A DNA stretch of 64,000 bases from Xestospongia bergquistia (GCA_963965975.1 OZ014418.1:3546775-3610774); one strand, 5' to 3'. Counted from the stretch's first letter, positions 23,630-34,494 are shown. Numbers and translations: made by a program. The notes: generated by a model from the sequence alone, not told the origin.

Positions 23630-25190
23630 CTTTGTGATTGCATTGACTTAATTTTTATTAGAAATACATGAAATCAAAGCTAAATAAATCAAATAAAATT
23701 TAATATGAAGTACAAGTAACTCAGCAGCACTGATGAAGATTGGTCATCTATTGTTTAAATGATGTTTTAACATTTTTAGAAATTCAAGGTATGGCTTTAT
23801 GTGCTAATATCTTGGAATTTTATGTTTTATTTTAAGTTCATGAATATGAGGCTATATTTTTGAGTACAGCATGCCAAGAGCTCAGTACATGTGAAAGAAG
23901 GTCTAACAATCCAACCAAGAGTTTATGTAGTCAATATGTCTTTAATTCTAGTTTAACATGTTCTAAGTCACTTGTAGCATGTCCTGGTAATACATTCCTT
24001 TTATAGTAGAGGAACAAACGAACAATGAGTATTCCTGTTGGGAGGATTACATCAGACAATGTGTAATATTATATTAAATAAAAAAATTGTTACATTACAT
24101 GTAATGTGCAGCTGACTGTTATTGTAAGCAGTAATTTAGTCCACCTTTTTATTATAATTAATAGAGAAGCGGGACTTTTGATAGTGGATGATAGTAGAAA
24201 TACACTTTCAAGCTTGAATATCTCTTGTAAAAATTTTTACGGCCAATGTGATGGTTGAACATTAACTCCAAAGAGACAAAGCCCATGATGACATCAATAA
24301 CAGCGTCAAAACAGGACCTATGCTTTTCTCTCCTATTGATGTGTTACACCAGATACACTAGAGTCAATCTACACCTAACAACTGGAACAGAAATCGAGAG
24401 CTATGTCATGGTGATAAAAACACCAATGTTGCTGGGTTACCTTTTAATGATTCTTTAGCCATCTCTTCTTCATCTACCTCATCAGTTCATGATGACAGTG
24501 ATCCCTATATTTTTTATAATGAATCTGATATGATCATGACACTTGTTACTTCTCAGAGTTTACCTCCACAACCTGGCATAATTCAATATTGTATGACTTT
24601 ATTCAGCAGAGGACCCTGTAGAGAGATTAATAAATAATTAGGATATTTTAAGACAGTCTGTTAAGGAACTTGAGAAGAATTTCAGGAGATAATCCATGGA
24701 GGTACTATATTTTATCTGAGAAGGAAGAAATTTTGCCCTGAATCGAATCAGTAAGTGTTTTGTCAAGTAATGCACAATATAATATAGATGGTGAGTTTTG
24801 TAGGAAAAAGGAAGGAAGCTACATGACAACTTTAAGCATCAGCTTAATCTTAAATAATTAGAGGTAAGACTAATTGTTTATGAACTGTAGTCTATTGTGA
24901 CTGCAGCTCCAATAGCAAAGAGAATACCAGTGTCAGGAGAAATTGATACCGGAGTTAAAGGAGAATGACTTTACTGAAAGTAATGGATCATTGAATTAAA
25001 TAATATTTTGATATTTTAAATGGAAGCTCGTAAAAGAATACATGAGACAAGATTATAATGAAAGTTTACCAGACAAAGAAGAGAAATCGGAACAATTAAG
25101 AAAGTTTCAAAAAGTGATCACATAAACAAAGTAAGTCTTATCAATGTTTGTGTAATTGTCATTCATAGTATTTATTTCAATGACGCACAA
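23630..25190. other. No recognisable gene
   Basis: AT-rich with scattered short open stretches. 24620-24700 reads RQSVKELEKNFRR (plus strand), possibly an upstream exon relic of the sequence at 25.2 kb, but unsupported. Confidence 0.3.
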
Positions 25191-25194
25191 AACG

Positions 25195-25515
25195 TGTGTA
25201 CGAGAGGGAGAGGGAAGGTGGCAAGATACCACACTACACTATATGAGTGAAGAGTCAGATGGTGAAGACAACACAATAATTGTACACAAACTAGTTTGGT
25301 GACACAAGGTATTCAGTTTTCTTCTATCATATATATTTATTTACTTTATCAGAACTAAACGACTTTGTAAAGATTAGACAAAAGAATAGAGCAATTAAAG
25401 AGAATGAATGGCAACAAGGCTATATTTCTAGCTGATTATATGGTGCTCCATCTCTAACAATGCGACTAGATGATGCTCTAGAAAGGACAATATGATTACA
25501 GTATTATGATATGGT
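25195..25515 (+). pseudogene. Fragment of an uncharacterised repeat-encoded protein family
   Basis: The plus strand reads WQDTTLHYMSEESDGEDN, then HKLVW. After an intron-like gap it reads LNDFVKIRQKNRAIKENE and YGAPSLTMRLDDALERTI, just before a GTAAGA-type donor. Acidic 'YM.EESD.ED' followed by 'HKL.W' and a later 'GAPS...DAP..T' is a combination I associate with repeat-borne ORFs in sponges and cnidarians. No function is known to me. Stops interrupt it. Confidence 0.3.
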
Positions 25516-25519
25516 TGAG

Positions 25520-26340
25520 GTAAGACACACTTGCTTATCAATTATATCTTTAAAAAGAATACCAAACAAATCTAAAGACTCAAGTCAAAGCTTAAAGAAA
25601 GAATGAGACAAAACAGCAAGTATATTTGATAATGTAGACAGAAAACAAAAAGATGACAACTTGTTAAATGTTTGTGAAAGAAATTATAACTTATTACAGT
25701 CCAATTTTAATTGAATAAGTGATTTGAAAAATGTATGAGGAAGAAAGTAGAGTTTGTAGGACTTTTAATTTCTTCTGAAAAGTCTTGATATCATTACTAA
25801 ATAATGTAAAATCATTAGTTCCAGCATACATCTGTCTATTTTGTGTTAACCTATCTCATTAACATGTGTGGTCTAGAGAGTTGAATGGACTCCTTGAATA
25901 GGATAATCATCACAAGATTAGATGACCAATTTTGTAGGAGGTTTGTCTAGGTCTTTCACTTTTGGAGGTAGAAGAGGTGTTATAGAAACAGTTTGTTGAT
26001 CTTTAGGAGATAGATAACTTCAGTAAAGTCAGAAACTCTTTTATCTTAGTACGATCTACCTAAACAAAAACATCAATCAAGACCAAAAAAATTCCAAACA
26101 GCCATTGAAATATAACTATTGATAATCAATGATCTTACTTCCTTACTGATTAAAAAGTCATGAGCTGGTTCTTGATTTGTCTTTTTTAAAAAAGCTTTGT
26201 AAAGATGCTAGCAATATTCTATTCTTTGACCTATTATTAAATATATAGTAACAGCTATAATTTTACAACAGTAAACTAAGTGTAATAGTGTATTTTCTAA
26301 ACACAAATTGTACATATATATTGATTTCTATTAATAGTAA
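25520..26340. other. No gene seen
   Basis: AT-rich, stops in all frames, no recognised repeat. Confidence 0.4.
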
Positions 26341-26349
26341 TATTTGCAT

Positions 26350-26625
26350 TTATATAATTATAATACAACTTTTTAATATATTGACATCCTTAACTGTTGA
26401 TACAATTAAATGAAGTATATCTCCTTTTCTTGATAAGCCATTTTCCTCTCCCTTTGTTCTAATAGAAAGTATAGCTTTGGAACGTTTGCTTCTACCATCT
26501 TCTCCATTGGTTTGGGCACACGCCAGCTTTGTCTTGGCATATTGTCTTGTGACTCGTGACGAGATCATACAACCGTTGAATTTTGGCGGGAGTAAAAACG
26601 TTGCATGACCTCCTGTAGTTCCCAC
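26350..26625 (-). CDS. Possible small basic protein, divergent from the EMI1-like gene
   Basis: A 91-codon open frame on the minus strand begins with ATG (MGTTGGHATFLLPPKFNGC) and is rich in basic residues in the middle (GEDGRSKRSKA). It ends IIII-stop in AT-rich DNA. It lies head-to-head with the EMI1-like gene, about 200 bp from it, so it could use a bidirectional promoter. It could equally be chance coding in a less AT-rich promoter block. No domain recognised and no splice evidence. Confidence 0.25.
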   Translation of the reverse strand: MGTTGGHATFLLPPKFNGCMISSRVTRQYAKTKLACAQTNGEDGRSKRSKAILSIRTKGEENGLSRKGDILHLIVSTVKDVNILKSCIIII

Positions 26626-26828
26626 GAGTTCGTTGTGCTATACTCCACGCGTGCAAGCTCAGTTACCATGGCCACGGGACATTTCTTCAAATTGGAGGGA
26701 GTTTTCAAAGCCCATCACTCGCCTTACGAGTATATCTATCTTAGCTTTGTGTGTGGTTAGTACATTGCTTTTCATTTGTAAACTTCATACACTCTGCTCT
26801 CTTTACTAACTCAAGACAAGCTCAAACG
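26560..26828 (+). promoter_or_regulatory. Promoter region of the EMI1-like gene
   Basis: This is the least AT-rich block in its neighbourhood, with several CpGs (CCACGCGTGC near 26647). It includes an E2F-like TTTTGGCGGGAG at 26581 and TTTTCAAAGCC near 26702, which resembles the CHR (TTYGAA) element of cell-cycle genes. No TATA box is obvious. Placement is directly upstream of a cell-cycle gene. Confidence 0.45.
26581..26592 (+). promoter_or_regulatory. E2F-like binding site
   Basis: TTTTGGCGGGAG matches the E2F consensus TTTSSCGC/TTTGGCGGGA. It is about 240 bp upstream of the start codon of the EMI1-like gene. Mammalian EMI1 is an E2F target, which makes the match biologically sensible, though a 10-12 bp match alone is not proof. 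Confidence 0.45.
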
Positions 26829-27533
26829 ATGAATACTCCTATCAACAAGATAACCTCTAGTGTGTTCTTGACTCCTCCTTCATCGCTGTACAAAAATAGT
26901 CAAGAGATAACAACCACAGCTCCTCTCTCGCCACCTCCTGTCTTTTCTCTTCTATCACCAACTAAAGCTGCTTCAACAACAGAAGCTGTGGATTTCATCT
27001 CTCTGCTCTACCCTTCATTCCGCCACATCAGTGACCAGATTTTGTCAAGCATTGATCCAGTTGATCTCACTAACTGTCTTTCTATCTGTAAGAACTGGAG
27101 GCAGGCTGTAATCTCAAACAAGAACTGTGTACAAAAGATCAGAAATTACAGAAAACTAATCAAGAAAGATTCTGAAAATATTCACCACATCAAATCCACA
27201 TTACAAACTTTGCCACAACCTCATAGAGCATTTGGAACAACATCTATTAATGTCATTAGTACTGTCTCTATGGAGTCTCTTAAAGTCACTTCCAATACTA
27301 TCACTGCAAATTCCACTACCAGTCTAAGACCTTGTCCCAAGTGCAGTTCTCCAGCTAGAAAAATCGATGTTCATAAAGCTCATTGTAATTTCTGTGATTA
27401 CAACTTCTGTTGTCAATGTTTCAAGTCATCACACGAACAGAGCTGTACAAGACAACTTAGTCTTAAGAGACCAGCCGACTCTGACTCTATCATTGGTAAC
27501 AAGAAGAGCAAAAAAAGATTAAGAAGACTTTAG
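26829..27533 (+). CDS. FBXO5: EMI1/EMI2-like F-box protein, APC/C inhibitor
   Basis: A single-exon, 234-residue protein. Start chosen at 26829 (AAACGATGA); an in-frame ATG at 26751 would add a hydrophobic stretch not expected here. Residues 55-95 form an F-box (FRHISDQILSSIDPVDLTN, CKNWRQAV). Residues 169-206 form the zinc-binding region of EMI proteins: C169-x2-C172, C186-x2-C189, C194/C195, C197, H202 and C206. The C-terminus is KKRLRRL, the LRRL tail by which EMI1 docks on the APC/C. In animals EMI1/EMI2 bind SKP1 through the F-box and block APC/C through the zinc region and tail. It is about half the length of vertebrate EMI1, with a Ser/Thr/Pro-rich N-terminus. EMI1 (FBXO5) and EMI2 (FBXO43) cannot be separated here. 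Intact. Confidence 0.85.
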   Translation: MNTPINKITSSVFLTPPSSLYKNSQEITTTAPLSPPPVFSLLSPTKAASTTEAVDFISLLYPSFRHISDQILSSIDPVDLTNCLSICKNWRQAVISNKNCVQKIRNYRKLIKKDSENIHHIKSTLQTLPQPHRAFGTTSINVISTVSMESLKVTSNTITANSTTSLRPCPKCSSPARKIDVHKAHCNFCDYNFCCQCFKSSHEQSCTRQLSLKRPADSDSIIGNKKSKKRLRRL

Positions 27534-27692
27534 TTTTGTATTTTGTTATATCTATTGATGTTTTATTTGTATTTGTTTTAATGTTTAATATTTATTTTTT
27601 GTTTAAATTTTTTTTCACTGCAACATCAAAAACTTTCAATATGTATTTTCGGTTATTCATTACTAAATCTCACTAATCACTATAGCACGTCT

Positions 27693-27698
27693 AATAAA
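27693..27698 (+). terminator. Polyadenylation signal AATAAA
   Basis: AATAAA lies 160 bp after the EMI1-like stop codon in T-rich sequence. It is the nearest canonical signal downstream. Confidence 0.5.
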
Positions 27699-27699
27699 A

Positions 27700-28470
27700 T
27701 TCGGCCAAGTTATTAGTGGGGGTTCCCTTAACAGCATGCAAATATGGTTCTTTGAAAGAAAAAATTGGTGTTATAAATGAAATAGTAGGTTCTTAGAACG
27801 TTTATCTAAGCAGCAATATCTCCTTTTTTCACTTTACAAAAGAGTCCCTCTCTCTACCACTATAGCAGAATTGAAGGTAAATAAAGATCTGCTTGAATGT
27901 ATTTATAGGAGTATGTCTCACAATCGTCATGGTTCAAATGTGTATTAGGGTGAATTGGAGCTAATGAGAGGAGCCAATTCAAATATGCCCCTGCAGTTTC
28001 TTGATAGTCAGAAAAAATTGATCAGATCATTACATGATGACAAAACATCATTAGAGGCTTGTTAAGTTCACAATGACATGATCATTTGTATAAATATTAT
28101 ATTTGTCTCCATAACCTACTATACCTCTTTCTATGAGACTGAGATGTTAAGGATTAAAATTGTTGTCTAAATTAAAATGATATAATACTATTAAAATATG
28201 GATCCTATTGTATAATAGCCTAGACAAATCATAGTGACTATTGTAATTACCCCTTCCCCCTTAAACATTATGTATTAACATCATAGGATTCATAGAACTT
28301 GTTATTGAAGTAACAAATGGTTACTGTGGGTGGGATTGAACTGATGGGACTCCACCTATAGGTCCATAATTCATATATGTGATTAATAGCAATAGTAACC
28401 ATCAAAATCTCTTGGAGAATTCAAGATTTATTTGAAGTTGAGAAATACAAAATGTTAAAAGAGTAATATG
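27700..28470. other. No confident gene
   Basis: 27843-28062 on the plus strand reads as one open frame with a single TAG (AELKVNKDLLECIYRSMSH before it, GELELMRGANSNMPLQFLD after it). It may be a relic of a coding exon; family unknown. Confidence 0.3.
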
Positions 28471-28473
28471 TTA

Positions 28474-28547
28474 AAAAGGAGGTATTAATCCAACCTTACA
28501 TTGAAACTCTAGAGTTTCAATGTAAGGTTGCATTAATACCTCCTTTT
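28474..28547. repeat. 74-bp near-perfect palindrome
   Basis: The left arm 28474-28510 starts AAAAGGAGGTATTAAT and the right arm 28511-28547 is its reverse complement. There is a single mismatch (C/G) and no spacer; the centre is CTCTAGAG. It can form a cruciform or, if transcribed, a 35-bp hairpin. No protein coding or named repeat explains it. Confidence 0.9.
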
Positions 28548-28559
28548 CTAGATCTAGAC

Positions 28560-29500
28560 ATAAGTTTAGAAATATTTCAATGATGATATAATTTTTATAA
28601 ACATTTCATAGTCTATAATAATTTTAGAGTCCTTATTTGCTTTGAAAAAGAAGATGAAGCTTGGTCAGTTTGTGAGGGAAATCAAATACAATCTCAATGA
28701 GGAGTAGGAGTCAACTAAGGCAACTACTGTAGGTGCTCATTGTGAAGTGACAGCACCTAGCACCACCCAGAAGAGGTGCTGTGATGTTTGTAGATATGTA
28801 ATAAGTAACTAACTATACGCATACACACAAATTTTTAATATCTAACTCTTTTTTATTTAATAAGAGTGGGGTTAAATTTAAAAACATATACAGTCTGACA
28901 TTAGCTTTAACATCAGGGAGGTGCTGTCACAATTACATATAATATATGGTGTACAGCAGTCTTACATATGGCAACAAGACAAAGAGGAGTATATGATAAT
29001 AGTAAGTGATGACAAAACAATGCAGAACCAATTTTTTGTTGTCTATGTCCAGTAGTTGTCTATATTGATGACTTCACTCATGAGCCATTTTGATATCTAA
29101 ATAGTCTCAACAAGCTTCAGATTTACAAGGCTGAGCCATGATAAGCTAATCAGTGTTAATTATTATCCAAAGTCACAGTCATAATAAACAATTGTTGATG
29201 TCCAGCATTAGATGTAGATAAACCTACTATAAAAGAGATCAAATAGACAGCAATATATATAGTATAACAATTACTATGATACAGTTATCATATTGTCATT
29301 TCAAGCAGTTAAAGGACATCAATTCAATTAAACAACAACTACAGTACGAAAATGAAATCAATAGTACAAGATCATGCAAATTTGCATTAGAAAAGATGTC
29401 AGGTAAATTGGCAGATGCCACATAATTTAAATGTGAAGTAAAAAATTGATGCCAAATAAAAACTCTTAGATGTCAGTTTAACAGCTGATTAAATATAGGT
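28560..29500. other. No confident gene
   Basis: 28640-28800 reads MKLGQFVREIKYNLNEE, then, past one TAG, TTQKRCCDVCRYV on the plus strand. It loosely resembles the Cys-rich tail of a transposase. GTGACAGCACCT (about 28748) recurs inverted at about 28919. Nothing else was recognised. Confidence 0.3.
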
Positions 29501-29505
29501 GCCTA

Positions 29506-29639
29506 GCAAAATTCTAAGACACAGGATAAACCTTGATGATAATTAAATCAAAATGACAGTTTAAAATGTAGATGCATGTTAGATATTTGTATGTTTTGGG
29601 GCAAAATGAACCAATTACCTCTGTGTCTTAGAATTTTGC
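29506..29639. repeat. 19-bp perfect inverted repeat, 96-base loop
   Basis: GCAAAATTCTAAGACACAG at 29506-29524 is repeated exactly as its reverse complement at 29621-29639. The right arm lies inside the following open reading frame. It is not associated with any recognised transposon end. Confidence 0.85.
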
Positions 29640-30307
29640 TTGAGTTTTTGCAGCCATTTGGTTTAAATTCTAATGTTACTTCCGCTTGGAAAAACAATAT
29701 TTCGTTTGAATGGAAACTTGATTCAGTTCTATTAGGCATAAATTTAAAAAAATGTCTAAAGGACTGTCGACGACCTAAAGACATTATTTTTTTCAAAATT
29801 CATTTTGATGATAAATGGCAAAAGTTGTGAACTCATGTTCACAAGTATGACGTGCGTGATATTTTTCATTTACAGCCAAGAGAAGGAGATATCACAGTTT
29901 CTGAATTTTTGTCTTCCTTGGATGATCAGATAAGAAAAGGTATGTTTGTTTCTGTTTATCATGATCTTGTAGTGGGAGATTGTTCTGACGAATGTTGTGT
30001 TCATGAATGTAATTCAGATGTGGCTTGTAATTCTGACGTTTACCATTTTGAAGGTTATCATTGGGTTTATGTTAATGAGACGAATCCTGAAATTATCGAG
30101 TTTGCACTGAATCATCATTTCATATCTGGAGAGAAGATGCATTACTTGAGGGATAATAATTTTCAGTCAAAATGTTCTATCTGGATTGGTAATGAAAGAC
30201 ATATTTCTTACAATTGTGTGTCTTTAAAATCAGAGAAAAGTTATGTTGTATTCATCAAAGTGTATCAGTCGGTTGAAGATTGTTTTGTTGTTGAGAAAGG
30301 CGAGTGA
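29576..30307 (+). pseudogene. Unknown ORF in two halves separated by one in-frame TGA
   Basis: Two open stretches, 29576-29830 (84 codons) and 29852-30307 (151 codons), are in the same frame and separated only by a TGA at 29828-29830. Between that TGA and the next ATG the frame stays open. The second half contains Cys/Asp-rich spacing (GDCSDECCVHECNSDVACN) and then HFEGYHWVYVNE and CSIWIGNERHISYNC. I do not recognise the family. Codon composition looks coding for at least the second half. Interpretations are a recent pseudogene, two separate proteins or stop-codon recoding; the first is the simplest. Confidence 0.45.
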
Positions 30308-30309
30308 AC

Positions 30310-30826
30310 GTTAATTTATATTCCCCATTTTTTGTAATTCATTTTTGATAACCCTTTAATTTCCGAAGCAATTGCGTGGGCGTTTACAGGTAGTTCCACA
30401 TAATGCGATCAGGAAGCAACAATGCGTTTAGGCCAAATGCAAATATTTTGAAGGTGAACAGTTACTTTCTAGTACTTTTTCCTGATGTTTGGTGACCTAA
30501 GAGGACATTTTAAAGATGAATCTCTATACTCAGGACAATCATCGAGATCTGTTAAGTGTTTAGTTACTGTGACTTTAAAACTAAGTTGAATATTTAAGAT
30601 TATACGTTTTCATGTACATTACATAACAATACATAGTTTACATGAAAAAGATTTGTTGTTTTGCCAGAGTATTGAATAGACTGATGATTAGATAGAAGTT
30701 CATGTATACTAAACTTTCTTTCCATTGCAGCGTCAGTGTATGTGAAATAAGATGAAGTTTTCATTTCCTTTGTGACAAAGGATTTGTCACCTTTTTTTCA
30801 GTGTAAGTGTCAAATTGGCATATATA
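30310..30826. other. No gene seen
   Basis: AT-rich spacer between the unknown ORF and the left end of the second pogo element. Confidence 0.5.
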
Positions 30827-31054
30827 GAGTAAACTATTGATATTCGGACACCATTTATATTTGGACGTCTTCCTGTTATACCATCTATTCTCATCGAGAT
30901 TTTAAATCCATGATAAACTGGCTTTTTTGGCATATGGTGTTTGATTGATGAAAGTACTTTGAATGAACCATCGACTCATCAATACTCTGCTCTTTATCAA
31001 GTTGTAAATATTTAACTGAACATTCTATTCATGTATGTAAGGATTGGTTCAACT

Positions 31055-32190
31055 TTCTGTAGGTTATTGAATTGACTTCATCTCTAGTACAACCTTTAGA
31101 ATTGACTCCACCTCTAAATGAATTGACTCTAAAATTGAGCAAACCAAAATTACTACAATGCTTGCTTAATGTACCTTGTTCTATAAAAACTCCAATTACA
31201 ATATGATCAGAATTGACTCCACCTCTAGTATGAAATTCAGAATTGACTCCACCTCTAGTACGACCTTTAGAATTGACTCCATCTCTAAATGAATTGACTC
31301 TAAAATTGAGCAAACCAAAATTACTACAATGCTTGCTTTAATGTACCTTGTTCTATAAAAACTCCAATTACAATATGATCAGAATTAACTCCACCTCTAG
31401 TATGAAATTCAGAATTGACTCCACCTCTAGTATGACCTTTAGAATTGACTCCATCTCTGAATGAATTCACTCTAAAATTGAGCAAACAAAAATTACTACA
31501 ATTCTTGCTTTAATGTACCTTGTTCTGTAGTAACTCCATTTCCAGTATGATCAGAATTAACTCCACCTCTAGTATGAACTTCAGAATTGACTCCACCTCT
31601 AGTATGACTTTTAGAATTGACTCCATCTCTAGTACGACCTTTAGAATTCACTCCACCTCTAAATGAATTCACTCTAAAATTGAGCAAACCAAAATTACTA
31701 CAATGCTTGCTTTAATGTACTTTGTTGTATAGAAACTCCATTTGCAGTATGATCAGAATTAACTCCACCTCTAGTACAAACTTCAGAATTGACTCCACCT
31801 CTAATACGATCTTTAGAATTAACTCCACCTCTAAATGAATTGACTCTAAAATTAAACAAACCAAAATTACAACAATGCTTGCTTTAATGTACCTTGTTCT
31901 GTAGAATCAGAATTAACTCCACCTCTAGTACAAACTTCAGAATTGACTCCACCTCTAATACGACCTTTAGAATTGACTTCACCTCTAGTATGAATTGACT
32001 CTAAAATTGAGCGAATCAAAATTAATACAATGCTTGTTCTAAATGTACCTTGCTCTGTAGAAACTCCATTTCCAGTATGATCAGAATTAACTCCACCTCT
32101 AGTACAAACTTCAGAATTGACTCCACCTCTAGTACGACTTTTAGAATTGACTCCATGCCTAGTACGACCTTTAGAATTGACTTTTAGAAT
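31055..32190. repeat. Higher-order minisatellite: ~172-bp units built of ~30-bp subunits
   Basis: The segment AATT(G/C)ACTCTAAAATT recurs at 31121, 31292, 31464, 31666, 31838 and 31993, giving spacings of 171, 172, 202, 172 and 155 bp. Between these landmarks run variable numbers of a subunit of about 30 bp (AGAATTGACTCCACCTCTAG plus about ten bases). Unit-length differences of about 30 bp fit gain or loss of whole subunits. On the minus strand it reads as a GGVNS-type peptide repeat, probably a by-product. The array lies wholly inside the pogo element. Confidence 0.9.
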
Positions 32191-32249
32191 TTATAATTCA
32201 GCCTTTATTATTGCTCTTTTTTCCTTCACCCTTTGTCTTTTCTCCATCA

Positions 32250-33610
32250 TCTTTTGTTTATCTAGCTTTGTTTGTTCCTTCTCTTGCAACCACTTGATAT
32301 TTTCAGTGCTAGTTAAAACTCTTCTAAAAATTTTTATCCTATCTAGGTCAAATATTGTCATGGGAGTACTGAGGAATTTTGAAATAGTAGAAATAGGTTT
32401 ACACAGTACTTGGGTGACACTCTAATCAGGTGAAAGTAGTACATGAGGTTCCCCAGTGGATAATCTACGAGGAGTATACAAGGGAATGTAGGCAAGTCCA
32501 GTTTGTTCTTCAAGTGTCTGTCATTCAAATGAGCTAAATCTTTCACCAGGAAGTTGAAATACTATTAAATGGATATATTCCTGTCACTTTAAAACCACTA
32601 ATTATATTGGTCATTGTCATTGCAGAAAACCAAGCACTGGAAAACAACTTTGAGAAATCATATCTAGAAATAATCTTGCCAGGATTATGGCCAAAACTCA
32701 TGACATTTCTGCCTCCAAGCCACTTTTAAGGCAGACAATGCACCTTTGTCAAGTGGCTAAGTAAGACGAGTTGTATTAGGAGGAAGAACAAAAAGAATCA
32801 CTTTATTTCCCCTCATAACCTCTGGACAGTAGTGTCAGGAATGACCATCCATCAATAGTAATAGTGGTCTTGATGGTGGTGTGTACAATAAAAAGTGATG
32901 GAAAAACCAGTCAGAAAACAGTTATTTATCAATCCATCCTTTAGAAGAAAGTCAGTATATTGTATCTGGTACTTTTCCTACTGTGAATTCTGGATTAAGC
33001 ATCTTGCGATCAAATATAACAAATGGCAAAAACCTGATGCAAGCGTGCAGGCCAATACAGTGACCTGTAACCTACAATCACTTGTTAAGTAATTTGGGTG
33101 CTTTGCACCATTTTGACTCACAACCTTTAGGCTTTTGGGACTTAGGGGATATCCGGATTCATCAAAGTTAAATATATTTGTTGATTTATTATGTATATTA
33201 TTTGCTTGGAGAGTTTCCTCTAAAAAATCGAAATAATTGTTAATATATTCCCGATCGGAAGCTACAGTCATTGAATAAGACATTGAAGCTGGAGCTTTCA
33301 ATGTAATTTGTGGGTTTCATTGGCAGAATCTTTCACATCAACCATTGCTCACCACTGCCTGAATTCCTTTCTCATCGACAATTTGGTGTACAATAGCAAT
33401 GACCTGTTTTCTTGAACGACAATACCCTATATCAGAACACTTTAGTAAAAAGTTTAATAATTCTTCTTCCTCTTCAGAGGATAAATAGCTATAGGATGAA
33501 GGGCCAAATATAACTTTACCTGTTACTCTATCATGTAGAGTTGACATTGGAACTTGATAAATTTCGGATGTCTTACGTAGTGACATGCCATCTTCAACTG
33601 CAGCAGCCAT
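32250..33610 (-). pseudogene. Tigger/Jerky-like pogo transposase, degraded
   Basis: Minus strand. 33610-33541 gives a psq-type helix-turn-helix (MSLRKTSEIYQVPMSTLHDR). 33500-33340 is the second, CENP-B-type DNA-binding half (EEEEELLNFLLKCSDIGY). 33301-32978 begins the DDE domain (SDREYINNYFDFLEE, then IFNFDESGYPLS with the first Asp). Further pieces give HYCPEVMRGNKVILFVLPPN after the damaged second Asp (about 32845), and RLTQPLDKGALSALKVAWRQ with the third Asp (about 32740). GFKVTGIYPFN near 32580 is the conserved end. Two TGA stops lie between the first two pieces and there are frameshifts later. Inactive. Confidence 0.8.
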
Positions 33611-33614
33611 TGCA

Positions 33615-34130
33615 ATATCCTCCCAAGCTCGGCAGCACCTTCCCCTACGTCTCTCTCTCCATACATGTATATCAACAGGAGATCTTGTAGAAAAGCTTTT
33701 AAATATCCTTGAGTTAAGGTATATCTTATTGAGCAGAGAAAATCTTTACATCAGCCTCAATCTATCACGTGTTACAGTTCATAGTTCATGTAGGTGTGTC
33801 CAATTAATTGAGTTCATGATTCGTGTGCAAGTATACAATTTTGTCGAATCTTCAAATTCTAGCTATAAACAGAGTGATATTAAATGACTGTTGTTAGATG
33901 CTTCTGGAATGATTTGGCTTTCCTTTTTCGAATCATCACTAAGAGTCTGAAATTTGGAAAGTTTGTCCGAATAATGCGGTTTTCAGACATTTGAATATAT
34001 TGCATTGTAGCGACTACAGCTAACATGTAAAAACGACGATTGTTTTACTACAAGAAGACATAGACAGTAGGTAGATTTTATTGTAAACTAGAAGTTCATA
34101 GCTTATATGGTTTAAGAGCAACAACTGTCC
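33615..34130. other. 5' non-coding part of the second pogo element
   Basis: Between the transposase start and the right terminal repeat. Inner copies of the end motif occur (TTGTCCGAATAATGCGG near 33963 resembles the terminal TTGTCCGAATATTG). These suggest repeated transposase-binding sites. Confidence 0.4.
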
Positions 34131-34494
34131 AAAAATTGATTTGTCCGAATATTGATTGCTTACTCTACGATTGGTCAAAGGCTTTTGTCAAAAGGTTAGG
34201 TGAACATGTCAGGCCATCCATAATGTGTACATACACATACTGTACTGACCTAAATGTTCTTTCTCTAGTCTCTCTTTGTACTGCTGTGAAACGGCGTAGT
34301 ATAATTTCTTCACTATTTCACTATTGCCTCAGCTTGATTGTAATATTTCTCAATACGATAGATAGCGACCGAGAAAGCAAGTTAACTTGACTAGAGGCGA
34401 TTGACAGTAGAGGGGAGCAGAAGTAATAGCTTTCATCTTCGTTATATACTGACAAGATGTCATCACTCCTTCACCAAATTAAAAGTCGTCTTAC

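Larger units (their letters stand above)
30827..34165 (-). mobile_element. pogo/Tigger-like transposon with internal satellite
   Basis: The left end GAGTAAACTATTGATATTCG (30827) and the inverted right end GAGTAAGCAATCAATATTCG (34165 leftward) match over about 45 bp with several substitutions; both continue into GGACA and a TTTGGAC block. TA flanks each side (30825-30826 and 34166-34167), the pogo target duplication. Inside, on the minus strand, lies a Tigger/Jerky-like transposase. Between the transposase end and the left terminus lies a roughly 1.1-kb tandem array. Total length is 3339 bp. Confidence 0.8.

Noticed and set aside
23980..24120. TTACATTACATGTAATGTGC palindromic word as a regulatory operator
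   Set aside because: Short AT-rich palindromes of this size are frequent in this sequence and no gene start is near.
28325..28360. GGTGGGATTGAAC resembling a reverse-strand T-arm
   Set aside because: The flanking bases do not form the 5-bp T stem and no acceptor or anticodon stems are present.
31029..31687. GGVNS peptide repeats on the minus strand, looking like a repeat protein
   Set aside because: They arise from the 30-bp minisatellite subunit; unit-length changes and stops show no selection for the frame.
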